From Planctomycetota bacterium (lineage in GTDB: Bacteria; Planctomycetota; UBA1135): a stretch of 64,000 nt of DNA. The notes under the pieces are model-generated. The model saw only the letters and a list, made by a program, of their open reading frames with translations. It made no database searches and was not told the origin of the DNA. This document shows, piece after piece, positions 35,841-44,214 of this stretch (within the stretch, counting starts at the first letter, position 1; every line of letters starts with the position of its first letter). The DNA is taken from positions 62,001 to 126,000 of the forward strand of contig JAAESM010000045.1 in NCBI GenBank assembly GCA_024229395.1. The letters are read 5' to 3'. A program made the position numbers and the translations under genes.

Positions 35841-36918
35841 GCAGCCATTCCGCCATGAACAAGTTGGTGTCGCCTTCCTTGGCGTTCATGCGGTTACTGG
35901 CGAAAATCAAGTTCTTGCCATCATGCGAGAACATCGGGAACCCATCGAAGGTTGGGCAGTAGGTGATGCGCTCGTTGTTGGAGCCATCATCTTGAACCAT
36001 GAACAGGTCGAACTCGCGACCGGTTTCGGAAGCCTGGTTGCTGCAGTAGATGATGTTCTTATTATCCGGGTGGAAGTAAGGACCGAAGTTGGCAGCGCCG
36101 TTGTCGGTCACTTGCACCTTGTTGCTGCCATCGATATCCATCACGTACAACTGCAAGGCCATCGGCTCGATGGTGTCTTGGTCGAGCAAGGTCAGGTAAC
36201 GATCGGTCTCTTCCTTGGTCTGTGGGTAGAAGGAACGATAGACGATGCGCTTGGAATCCGGCGAGAAGAACGGGCCGCCGTCGTAACCGAGCTTGTCGGT
36301 CAACTTGGTGAGGCCAGTGCCGTCGGTGTTCATGATGTAGATGTCCAGGTCACCTTCACGACGCGAGGTGTAGACGATCTTCTTGCCATCGGGTGAGACC
36401 ACTGCTTCGGCGTCGTAACCGGGCGACGGTGCCAACGGCTTCAACTCCCAAGTATCCAAGTCGCGCACGTATAGATCGAACTCGGGGTAGATCTTCCACA
36501 CATAACCCATCGAGTAATCCGGTGGCTCAAGGCAATCATCACTGGCGGCGTGGGTGCTGCCGAAGATCACCGCGTTGTCGCCTGGCATGAAGAAGCTGCA
36601 GGTGGTGCGGCCGGTGCCGGTGGAGACCAACTTGCGAGCGCCACTGAGCAGATCCAAGGTGTAGATCTGATCGCATTCGCGGCCGCCGAACTTGGCCTGG
36701 TAAGTAATCTGCTTGCCACCCCAGCTGAAGTAACCCTCGGCGTTCTCACCGGAGTTGGTCAGGCGTCGGATTGCGCCGAAATGGACCTCGCCCTCGTAAC
36801 GCAGGTCCTCTTGCACGGGTAGGCCAGCCATCTGTTTGGCGGGAAGCGGTTCCACTTGAGGCTCTTGCGAGGCATGTGGATTCTGCAGGAAGTGAGCAAG
36901 GCAAAGGCTGAGAATCAT
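35818..36918 (-). CDS. Exported TolB-like PD40 beta-propeller protein
   Basis: 366 residues from the ATG at 36918, which overlaps the yidD stop (ATGA). The N-terminus MILSLCLAHFLQNPHASQ is a short signal peptide. At least six PD40 blades are visible (AEAVVSPDGKKIVYTSRR, GGPFFSPDSKRIVYRSF, FGPYFHPDNKNIIYCSN, GFPMFSHDGKNLIFASNR), the hallmark of TolB-type propellers that bind partner proteins in the periplasm. It is the third gene of rnpA-yidD-PD40-lipoprotein, an unusual neighbourhood for rnpA/yidD. Confidence 0.88.
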   Translation of the reverse strand: MILSLCLAHFLQNPHASQEPQVEPLPAKQMAGLPVQEDLRYEGEVHFGAIRRLTNSGENAEGYFSWGGKQITYQAKFGGRECDQIYTLDLLSGARKLVSTGTGRTTCSFFMPGDNAVIFGSTHAASDDCLEPPDYSMGYVWKIYPEFDLYVRDLDTWELKPLAPSPGYDAEAVVSPDGKKIVYTSRREGDLDIYIMNTDGTGLTKLTDKLGYDGGPFFSPDSKRIVYRSFYPQTKEETDRYLTLLDQDTIEPMALQLYVMDIDGSNKVQVTDNGAANFGPYFHPDNKNIIYCSNQASETGREFDLFMVQDDGSNNERITYCPTFDGFPMFSHDGKNLIFASNRMNAKEGDTNLFMAEWLHDAQPAE

Positions 36919-37145
36919 TTTTGTTTCCGAGCAGGGGGGACTGGATCGAAGCCGCCGCGGCACAGCGGCTGGCAACGCAGAATGCGCCAGATTGTAAGGC
37001 CGAGGCCCTTGATACTCCCGTGACTTTGGATGGCTTCTATGCCGTATTGCGAGCACGTAGGGGTGAAGCGGCATTTGCCGTAGCCGAGCAGCGCGCTGAA
37101 CATGTAGCGATAGAGCCGAATGAAGCCGATCAGCAGGGTTTTCAT
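36915..37145 (-). CDS. yidD: Membrane protein insertion efficiency factor YidD
   Basis: 76-residue membrane-associated protein that assists YidC-dependent insertion. The full family signature is present: amphipathic N-terminal helix LLIGFIRLYRYMFSALLG, then GKCRFTPTCSQYGIEAIQSHG and GLTIWRILRCQPLCRGGFDPVP, with three conserved Cys. It is coupled to rnpA upstream (37142-37145 ATGA) and to the PD40 gene downstream (36915-36918 ATGA). yidC, which normally follows, is absent here. Confidence 0.95.
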   Translation of the reverse strand: MKTLLIGFIRLYRYMFSALLGYGKCRFTPTCSQYGIEAIQSHGSIKGLGLTIWRILRCQPLCRGGFDPVPPARKQK

Positions 37146-37567
37146 GCTTCCGACGTGCTTTCCAGGCGTTTTTCGATCTTTTTCACCAGCCTACGCAGTT
37201 CTGGAGCCACCTCAGTGGTCTTGAAGTGCTTTTGGCGGGCTACAGGAATCAGGATCAGGTCCAGCTTGGGCAGGCGTGCACGTTCCAGGCGGAAGGCCTC
37301 GCGCATCACACGGCGCGCGCGGTTGCGAATAACCGCTGATTTGTTGAATTTGCGGCCGACGGACAGCCCCATGCGTGCGGTCAGGGGGTTATCAGCAGGT
37401 GCCGCAATGACTAGAATGAGGCTGCCCCGAGCGCGCACCCCGTGTGCATAAACACGGGAATAGTCCTTCTTTCGGCGCATCTGACAAGCACGTGGCAAGC
37501 GCCGACTCGCCGCTTTCGCATCTTTCTCCATTGGATCAGAGTGATCTTGATTGGTCGCCCTCGTCAT
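37142..37567 (-). CDS. rnpA: Ribonuclease P protein component
   Basis: 141 residues, slightly long for RnpA because of an N-terminal extension. The family RNR signature is clear: SVGRKFNKSAVIRNRARRVM (about 71-90). The protein binds the RNase P RNA and the 5' leader of pre-tRNA. The ATG at 37567 is preceded by AGGGG at good spacing; a later ATG at 37531 is possible. Its start codon physically overlaps the start codon of the plus-strand gene at 37566, so at most one of the two is likely right. rpmH, usually directly upstream, is not present. Confidence 0.92.
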   Translation of the reverse strand: MTRATNQDHSDPMEKDAKAASRRLPRACQMRRKKDYSRVYAHGVRARGSLILVIAAPADNPLTARMGLSVGRKFNKSAVIRNRARRVMREAFRLERARLPKLDLILIPVARQKHFKTTEVAPELRRLVKKIEKRLESTSEA

Positions 37568-38060
37568 GAATACCCCTAACCATACGTCCTACTGCAGCTC
37601 GACGGAATCCCTTCCTGTGAACAAGAAGGCTCCTGTCTACCTCTGCGGCCCCGGTCAGCCGGTCGCTTCGGTGGCCGAGTGGGTGATGGCTAGCTGGTTG
37701 GATAGCTATCAGCAGCAGCCTGTGGCCATGGTGATGGTCGGTCAGGCAGAGATGTCGGCTTTCGTCAGCGCCTTGCGCGCACGCTTCCTGAACTGTGAGG
37801 GGCAGCCAACCAATACCAAGGCAGATCAGAGTCTGCCCGCTGCCGTGCAAGTGGCCACCGATCGCGGTGCCTGCCTGATTGCCGGTGGCCAAGATGGCTT
37901 GCCTAGCTTGGTAAGCAACACGCTCCTTTCGGGGAGCCTGCTGGATGCGCTCCAAGCCCCAGCACCTCTGCTCTTGGTTTGTTGCCAAGAGGAGAACCAC
38001 AGCGCGGTAGAAGGCCTCGCTGAGCGCTTGCGGCTCTTTCCTTTTCCGCCGCAAGCTTGA
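37566..38060 (+). CDS. Hypothetical protein upstream of lysine 6-transaminase
   Basis: 164 residues if begun at the ATG at 37566; GTGs at 37551 or 37617 are alternatives, and the last would remove the clash with rnpA. No domain is recognised. The sequence reads like a small alpha/beta protein with buried strands (VAMVMVGQ; GACLIAGGQDG; APLLLVCCQ). It ends 27 nt before the transaminase ATG on the same strand, so co-transcription is likely. An opposite-strand frame covers the same DNA but has a less protein-like composition. Confidence 0.6.
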   Translation: MNTPNHTSYCSSTESLPVNKKAPVYLCGPGQPVASVAEWVMASWLDSYQQQPVAMVMVGQAEMSAFVSALRARFLNCEGQPTNTKADQSLPAAVQVATDRGACLIAGGQDGLPSLVSNTLLSGSLLDALQAPAPLLLVCCQEENHSAVEGLAERLRLFPFPPQA

Positions 38061-38087
38061 TCGACATCCCAAAGCATCTTTACGTAC

Positions 38088-39422
38088 ATGACCACCACAA
38101 CCTCCCAGCACACTGATCCGCAGAATGTCCATGCCTCTTTGGGCGATTACATTCTGGCCGATGGCTACTCCTTCGTCTTGGATTTGGAACGCTCGAAAGG
38201 CGCCAACCTATACGACAGCCGTAACGGCCGCGAATACCTGGATTTCTTCGGTTGCTTCGGTTCCACGCCTATCGGTTGGAATCACCCGGCGCTGACTGAT
38301 CCAGCGTGGTTGCAGAGTGTTGGCCACGTGGTCGCGAACCGTCCAGCGAACTCCGACCTCTACACTACCGAGATGGCTGATTATGTCGCTCGCATGGGTG
38401 AGGTTGCCGCACCGGAAGGCTACAAGCACATGTTCTTCGTTGAAGGCGGTGCTTTGGCTGTGGAAAACGCCTTGAAGGTGGCCTTCGATTGGAAGGTGCG
38501 TCGTAACCGCGCCAAGGGCGTGGATGCGGATGTAGGTACCAAGATTCTGCACTTCGAGAAGGCCTTCCATGGTCGCTCGGGCTACACCTTGTCGCTGACC
38601 AACACCCTGCCCGACAAGATCGATTACTTCCCTAAGTTCGAGGACTGGCCGCGCGTTTTCGCGCCACAGGTTAAGTTCCCTTGCGAAGGTGAGGAACTGG
38701 TCAAGCACATCGCTGCTGAGCAGGTCTGCTTCGATGCCATCGATGCGGCTTTCGCCCAACACGGCGACGACATCGCTGCCATCCTGATCGAGACCATGCA
38801 GTGCGAAGGTGGTGACCGCTACTTCCGCGCCGAGTTCATGCAGGGGCTGCAGGCTCGTTGCGAGAAGTACGATTGCCTGTTCATCTGTGATGAAGTGCAG
38901 ACTGGTTACTTCGGTAGCGGCAAGCCTTGGATGTTCCAGCAGTACGGCATCACGCCCGACGTCTTTGCTTTCGGCAAGAAGTCGCAGCAGTGCGGCATCA
39001 TGGCTGGTCCACGCATCGATCAGGTGCCGGACAATGTCTTTGAGAAGTCGAGCCGCATCAACTCCACTTGGGGTGGCAACTTGGTCGACATGGTGCGTGC
39101 AACGCGCGTATTGGAAGTCGTCCGCGACGACAAGCTGTGCGACAACGCAGCTGCTCGTGGCACCCAATGGTTGGAAGGTATGAAGGCGATGGCTTCAACC
39201 TTCGAGCAGATCGGTAACCCACGTGGCATGGGGCTGTTGATGGCCTTCGATATGCCGAATGGCGATCAGCGCAATGGTCTACTGGGTGCCATGATGGACA
39301 ACGGCATGATCGGTCTCGGTTCCGGCGATCGCACCGTGCGCTTCCGTCCGCACCTGGCAATCACCAGCGATGATGTGGCACGCGCCTTGGAGCTGACTGA
39401 GAAGTCGCTCAAGTCGATGTAA
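38088..39422 (+). CDS. lat: L-lysine 6-transaminase
   Basis: 444-residue PLP enzyme of class III aminotransferases. It matches the lysine epsilon-aminotransferase subgroup, which moves the epsilon-amino group of lysine to 2-oxoglutarate, giving allysine (cyclising to P6C). Marks are YLDFFGCFGSTPIGWNHPAL, FVEGGALAVENALKVAFDWK, CDEVQTGYFGSGKPWMFQQ and the PLP lysine region FAFGKKSQQCG (Lys 297-298), the last very close to the mycobacterial enzyme (Lys300). No allysine dehydrogenase or regulator is adjacent, so whether it serves lysine breakdown, stress metabolism or a product pathway is open. Confidence 0.92.
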   Translation: MTTTTSQHTDPQNVHASLGDYILADGYSFVLDLERSKGANLYDSRNGREYLDFFGCFGSTPIGWNHPALTDPAWLQSVGHVVANRPANSDLYTTEMADYVARMGEVAAPEGYKHMFFVEGGALAVENALKVAFDWKVRRNRAKGVDADVGTKILHFEKAFHGRSGYTLSLTNTLPDKIDYFPKFEDWPRVFAPQVKFPCEGEELVKHIAAEQVCFDAIDAAFAQHGDDIAAILIETMQCEGGDRYFRAEFMQGLQARCEKYDCLFICDEVQTGYFGSGKPWMFQQYGITPDVFAFGKKSQQCGIMAGPRIDQVPDNVFEKSSRINSTWGGNLVDMVRATRVLEVVRDDKLCDNAAARGTQWLEGMKAMASTFEQIGNPRGMGLLMAFDMPNGDQRNGLLGAMMDNGMIGLGSGDRTVRFRPHLAITSDDVARALELTEKSLKSM

Positions 39423-39444
39423 GTTTCCGTCATCACCAAATAAG

Positions 39445-39484
39445 AATGGAGCAGCAGGCCTTGGCTTGCTGCTCCATTTACTTT
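39445..39484. terminator. Bidirectional rho-independent terminator
   Basis: A 12-bp perfect stem, AATGGAGCAGCA/TGCTGCTCCATT (39445-39456 and 39467-39478), with a 10-nt loop, followed by TTACTTTT on plus and preceded by A-rich sequence (T-rich on minus). It separates the transaminase from the convergent 1209-aa gene. Confidence 0.88.
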
Positions 39485-39513
39485 TGAATCAGTCGTTAAC
39501 TTGGCGGCGCTTT

Positions 39514-42500
39514 TTATTGCTTCGCTGCAATTCCAATCGGCTGCAACTCGGGCCACGCTTCAGCGATTGCTGCCGGACCTTCCTTAGCCAGCAACGCTCG
39601 CATCTTGGTCACGGCTTCGGTGACTTCAATACTGGTGTTGCCATCCATAGCCTTATCCAAGCTGGCATGAATATTCGCGGCCTCACGACCACGCTCAGCA
39701 TCCTTGGCGGCGCGTTCGACATACTTCCAAGCCTTGCTGGCGCTGCGGTAAGCCGGATCACGTTGCAACTTGCGCCGACGTGATTGCGATAGATCGGCCA
39801 CGCCGGTCTTCGGGAACTCCTCGATCGCACGGGTCAACAATGCAAACGCCAACAGTGGGCGGCCATCGTCGACGGCTTCTCCAGCACTGACTGGGAGAGC
39901 GGCACCGATCGCCTCAATGGTGTCGCGCAGGTGCCGTGCCTCACGCACGCGTGCATCAAAATCAGCCTCCAGGTCAGCGAGCTTGGCGATGCGTTGTAGG
40001 GCGTCGCGCAACTTGCCACGCTCAAACAAGGAGGTTGCTGCAAGTAGGTCAGGCGCCAGTTCATCAAGTTCGACCAACTGACGTTTGCGGACCAATCCCT
40101 TGATGGCGATATCCAACGGCGTGTCTGCCGGGGCATCTTTGAGCCAACCGATATCCAAGCGCAGGTTGGGATCACCTTCCCAGAAGACCGTGCCATCCAC
40201 GTCAATCAACAACAGGCGTGGCAGTTCCCAGCCACCATTGCCAACGTTATAGGCCGGGTAGATCTTGAAGGCTTGGTCGAACAGCACGCGTACGCCCGGC
40301 ATCGGGTGGCTCTTGAGCCACTCGGTGACTTGGTTGGGGGAGTAAGTGTTGGTGCAGATAGCAACAACTTCCATCTCGTACTTCTCCCAGGTCTCGACCA
40401 GATGCGCGTAGTAATCCGCAGTCGGGATGACCTTGTCCTGGTTCGGCGTCCAGAAGGCCAGCACCATTGGGTGGCCAAGGCGGTCATCAAGCTTCAAGGC
40501 TTCACCTTGCAACCATCGGCCATTGAGTGATGCCAATGCCGGTGGCTTGATGCCCTGGAAGACGCCCGCTGCACGGGAGGTCGGGTCATCCAATCGTGCC
40601 TGCAGAGCCAACTCGCGTTCGATGCGTGCGGCTGGGTCATGCGGGTCGCGCTTGAGGATGCGAATGTTGCGATACTCGCCGCCACCGGTGCCAGTGATCA
40701 GGCCAAAGCTACCGCGTACGCTGTCACGTGGCATCTCCAAGCTGCGCAGATAGAGATCGTCGAAGTAGATGTCGACTGCCGCATCCGGACCGGATTGGGT
40801 GACCACATCAATGCGCAACTTATGCCAGCCATCCTGCAGGCTGACCTGTTGGTGGTCGCGCACGATCCAGTTACCACCGGACTTGGTGCTGATGTCCAAG
40901 GAACCTTTCGGGTGCAGTCCAAGCGCGTGAGTGTTGCGTCCATCCTTGCGGCCGAAACACAAACCCATGAAACCGGCATCGTTACTGAAACGCATCTCCG
41001 CTTCGAGGGAGTAGTCGGCATCGAAGGAGACGTCGGCAGCGAGCTCCTGGGTCTGGAACATGCCTTCCGGGGTATCGATCTCTGGATCGTTCTCGACGAA
41101 GGCCTGAATCATCTTGCCGTAAGCTTGATAAGCCTTGTTCGGCTGCCAGCCATCCAAAGTCAGTTCGTTGTAGGCGATCTTCCAGCGCGCCAAACTGATG
41201 CCGCTTTCGCGTGCGACTTGGGTGTAAAACTCAAGCGCTTCCGGTAGCGACCAACTTGCCGACATGCGTCGTGCGATCTCCATCGCCATGCGTGGCATGG
41301 CACGGTCGCGGTAAGAACGGGCCAACACCAAACCATCTTCGCCAAGCTTGACCTTGAGTTTCTTGTGGCGCTTGAACAGCGGATCCAACTCTTCCATCAA
41401 GCGGCGCGCGGTCTCAAAGCGCGTGTCTTCGGTCTCGCCACGCAATGCTAACTCTCCTGCAAAGGAACGGTACAAGGCTGCGGCACGATCATCCTCGCCG
41501 AGGTCCTCAAGTAGCTTGGCCAGTTCCCATTGGATTTCGGGGTTGTCCGGCGCATACAGCAGCGCCTCTTCGAGCAGCGTCAGGGCCAGTTCGGTGTCGT
41601 CGCGATCCAGGGCCAAGCTGGCGTAATGCAGCAAGTCTTCTTCTGGCTCACCTTGACCGATCTGGCGATCACGCAAGTCCAACAACCATTCCGCCCAGAT
41701 TTCCGACAGTTCATCCACGGTCTTGGCGGGGGACTTGTCGCCCGACAACACCATCTCCTCGAAGTGCGTCACGCGATTGTCGGCTGCGACATGGCGCGCG
41801 CCGGAGAGGTAATACTCATGCAAAGGATCACGCAACACCGGAATGCCGGTCTCGGGATCGCGATAGTTATAAAGGAAGTACACCACGCCCCAAGTCGGCG
41901 CGTACCAAGGTGGACCCCATTGATAACGGTTCTCGATCAGGATGCGCAAGGATGGTGCGCGTTCGGGCGACCCCCAATCGCCATCGGCACCACGGATGCC
42001 ATCCTTGTGGTCCTTCATCCAGCCAGCTTCGAGCCGCGGAGCAATCGCGAATAGGCGACCGTTGTTCACGCGGTTCCAACGCACCGTGCCGTTCGACAAG
42101 ATGGTGGTGCCTTCAAAGAACGATGCGTAAGCCTCATTCAACCAACCCGGCACGCCGCCTTTACCGGTTAAGGAAACGAACTGGTGTGCTGCCTCGTGAA
42201 ACAAGGTGCTGTACATCTCCTTGATGCCGTCGGTGCCTTCGGTACCACCGATGTAGGTCTCCACCGCACTGCCGGTGAAGTGCCCAGCGGACCATTCCAC
42301 CGGCGGACCCTGGCCGAGCTTCAGGTATTCATCGCGGTCCTTGAACACATGCACATTGATGCGCGGTGTGGCACTGCCGTCTTCCTTGTAATGGAAGAAA
42401 CGGCGATAGGCCATGTTCATCTGATCCATCGCGATGCCAGCGGTCTGCAACACCATATAGCCTGCGTTAGTGCGCACGTTGTAGTGTTCGCTCTCCTTGC

Positions 42501-43143
42501 GCCAGGCGTTCGCCCATTCACTGTGCTTGGCATCCTCTTCGGCAATCCATTCCGGATCCACCCCAGAAGTCGGATCGGCACCGGCATAGAGGTCTTCGGT
42601 CGCGACATCCGCACCGCCTTCGCGTTGGATTTCCTTGCGGCGCTTACGTGCGGCTGGATTGACCGGATCGATATGCAGCACCTCATCAAGAATCGCCAAG
42701 GCCGAGTGGAAGCGGCCTTTCTTTGTATGCTCCTTCTCGAGCTTCATCAATTCCTTGATGTAGGAATCAGTCAGCTTGCGAAAGCTCTTGGCGTCGGCGT
42801 CCATCTCGAGCAGACGCTCTTCGACTTCCTTGACTTCTTTGCGTGAGACCGGCGATTCTTCGGCGGCACGCACGATCTCCAGCCACGAATGCATGGCGAA
42901 GACTGCGGTATCGAAATCACTGGCCTTGCCGGCGACTTCCGACAGCATCAACAACGCACCAAGGTGTTGGTCGTCGCGTTCCAGTGCGCGCTCGACCTCC
43001 AAGCGTGCTTCGGCATTTTTACCGGCGTCGATCAGACGCCGCGCTGCCGACATATGCTTCTCGATGAAGGGATTCTCGCCGCCGCTGAACAGGATGCCAG
43101 AGATCAGGAGCAGTGGCAGGAATAGGAGAGGCAGCAGGCGCAT
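39514..43143 (-). CDS. Exported multidomain protein: TPR, gluzincin-type peptidase, LamG-like and thioredoxin-like domains
   Basis: 1209 residues from the ATG at 43143 (MRLLPLLFLPLLLISGILFS), which gives a clean signal or anchor. In order: TPR-like helices (about 25-190); a DUF1570-like metallopeptidase domain with His316-Glu317-x-x-His320 in FHEAAHQFVSLTGKGG and a possible third ligand, Glu337, in WLNEAYASFFEG; more TPRs (about 500-590); a jelly-roll/LamG-like domain (about 700-850, WHKLRIDVVTQSG, DDLYLRSLEM, GGGEYRNIRILKR); a thioredoxin/TlpA-like domain (about 870-1010, MVLAFWTPNQDKVIPTADYY) with no CxxC; and a helical tail. It starts 7 nt after rlmN ends, so it is probably in that operon. 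Confidence 0.85.
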   Translation of the reverse strand: MRLLPLLFLPLLLISGILFSGGENPFIEKHMSAARRLIDAGKNAEARLEVERALERDDQHLGALLMLSEVAGKASDFDTAVFAMHSWLEIVRAAEESPVSRKEVKEVEERLLEMDADAKSFRKLTDSYIKELMKLEKEHTKKGRFHSALAILDEVLHIDPVNPAARKRRKEIQREGGADVATEDLYAGADPTSGVDPEWIAEEDAKHSEWANAWRKESEHYNVRTNAGYMVLQTAGIAMDQMNMAYRRFFHYKEDGSATPRINVHVFKDRDEYLKLGQGPPVEWSAGHFTGSAVETYIGGTEGTDGIKEMYSTLFHEAAHQFVSLTGKGGVPGWLNEAYASFFEGTTILSNGTVRWNRVNNGRLFAIAPRLEAGWMKDHKDGIRGADGDWGSPERAPSLRILIENRYQWGPPWYAPTWGVVYFLYNYRDPETGIPVLRDPLHEYYLSGARHVAADNRVTHFEEMVLSGDKSPAKTVDELSEIWAEWLLDLRDRQIGQGEPEEDLLHYASLALDRDDTELALTLLEEALLYAPDNPEIQWELAKLLEDLGEDDRAAALYRSFAGELALRGETEDTRFETARRLMEELDPLFKRHKKLKVKLGEDGLVLARSYRDRAMPRMAMEIARRMSASWSLPEALEFYTQVARESGISLARWKIAYNELTLDGWQPNKAYQAYGKMIQAFVENDPEIDTPEGMFQTQELAADVSFDADYSLEAEMRFSNDAGFMGLCFGRKDGRNTHALGLHPKGSLDISTKSGGNWIVRDHQQVSLQDGWHKLRIDVVTQSGPDAAVDIYFDDLYLRSLEMPRDSVRGSFGLITGTGGGEYRNIRILKRDPHDPAARIERELALQARLDDPTSRAAGVFQGIKPPALASLNGRWLQGEALKLDDRLGHPMVLAFWTPNQDKVIPTADYYAHLVETWEKYEMEVVAICTNTYSPNQVTEWLKSHPMPGVRVLFDQAFKIYPAYNVGNGGWELPRLLLIDVDGTVFWEGDPNLRLDIGWLKDAPADTPLDIAIKGLVRKRQLVELDELAPDLLAATSLFERGKLRDALQRIAKLADLEADFDARVREARHLRDTIEAIGAALPVSAGEAVDDGRPLLAFALLTRAIEEFPKTGVADLSQSRRRKLQRDPAYRSASKAWKYVERAAKDAERGREAANIHASLDKAMDGNTSIEVTEAVTKMRALLAKEGPAAIAEAWPELQPIGIAAKQ

Positions 43144-43150
43144 TCTGGAA

Positions 43151-44194
43151 TTAGACTTCAGTTGCAGGGCGAGAGGGCGGGCGTTGACGACGTCGGAGTT
43201 GTCCGCAGGCAGCATCCGCTTGGCGGCCGAGACTGCGTCGCAATGTTACCGATAACCCGCGGTCTTGTAGGCGTTTCGCGAAGCTCTCCATCGAATAATC
43301 GCTGGGGCGGTCGAATTCGGTCTCCTCAACAGGGTTGTAGGGGATCAAATTGACATGGCAACGCCGTTGAAACAGTAAATCTGCCAGGGCGGTGGCTTGG
43401 TCTGGTGAATCATTGACCCCAGCTAACAACACATATTCGACTGTATATTCACGGCCATTGGCGGCAAACAGCTCATCGACCTCGGTCAGCGTTTCCTCGA
43501 TGGTGCGCTTGGCCACGCCGGGCACCAACTCGTGACGCAGCGCATCATCAGGTGCATGCAGAGATAGCGCCAAAGTCACTGGGCGACCCCACTCGGCGAT
43601 GCGCGGCAAGGCACCCTTGGGCCCAACGGTACTCAAAGTGATGCGGCGTGCCGACATGCCAAAGCCTTCCGGGTCCATCAGCACATCTAAGGCTCCCAGG
43701 ACCGCATCCAGGTTAAAACCGGCCTCGCCCATGCCCATGATGACGACGCGCTGGAAGGGGCCCTGTGCGCGCCTGAGCCACAGCGCTTGTTCGAGGATTT
43801 CACCTTGGCTCAGATTGCGTCCCAGACCTTCCAGACCACTGGCGCAGAAGGCACATCGCACCGGGCAACCCACTTGGGTACTCAAGCACACCGTGCGCCC
43901 GGCGGTGCCAGGCATGCCGACGGCCTCCACGGTGGCACTATCTTCCAGTTCCAGCAGCACCTTCTCGGCGCCATCCTTGGCACCAGAGCTGGTCAACAAC
44001 TTGGCACAGCCCAATGGCGCTTCCGCTTGCAGCTGCTCGCGTAAGTTCGCCGGCAGGTCGGTCATTTCCGTCCAACTATGCGCGCCACGTTGGAACACCC
44101 AGCGCGCGGCATTGCGGCCATGAAACTTGGCCACACCCATCTGCGCAAAGATCTCCGGCCAGGCGGAAGGGTGGTGGTTGAGCAAGTCTTTCAT
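43151..44194 (-). CDS. rlmN: Dual-specificity 23S rRNA/tRNA adenine-C2 methyltransferase RlmN
   Basis: 347-residue radical-SAM enzyme methylating A2503 of 23S rRNA (and A37 in some tRNAs). The cluster motif is CPVRCAFC and the acceptor Cys lies in DAACGQLR near the end. SAM-binding GMGEAGFNLDAVL departs from the usual GMGEP(L)xN: Pro is replaced by Ala and the next residues differ. The N-terminal HhH-like domain includes AQMGVAKFHGRNAARWVFQ. The C-terminus carries about 15 extra residues rich in Arg/Pro. It lies between the DHH gene and the 1209-aa gene in the minus-strand cluster. Confidence 0.93.
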   Translation of the reverse strand: MKDLLNHHPSAWPEIFAQMGVAKFHGRNAARWVFQRGAHSWTEMTDLPANLREQLQAEAPLGCAKLLTSSGAKDGAEKVLLELEDSATVEAVGMPGTAGRTVCLSTQVGCPVRCAFCASGLEGLGRNLSQGEILEQALWLRRAQGPFQRVVIMGMGEAGFNLDAVLGALDVLMDPEGFGMSARRITLSTVGPKGALPRIAEWGRPVTLALSLHAPDDALRHELVPGVAKRTIEETLTEVDELFAANGREYTVEYVLLAGVNDSPDQATALADLLFQRRCHVNLIPYNPVEETEFDRPSDYSMESFAKRLQDRGLSVTLRRSLGRQADAACGQLRRRQRPPSRPATEV

Positions 44195-44214
44195 GAGGAG
44201 CGCAGCTTAAACGC

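Noticed and set aside
37536-38132. A 198-codon open frame on minus over the hypothetical gene upstream of lat
   Set aside because: It would overlap the rnpA start and has an Arg/Gln/His-rich, non-globular composition; the plus-strand frame looks more protein-like and fits the lat operon.
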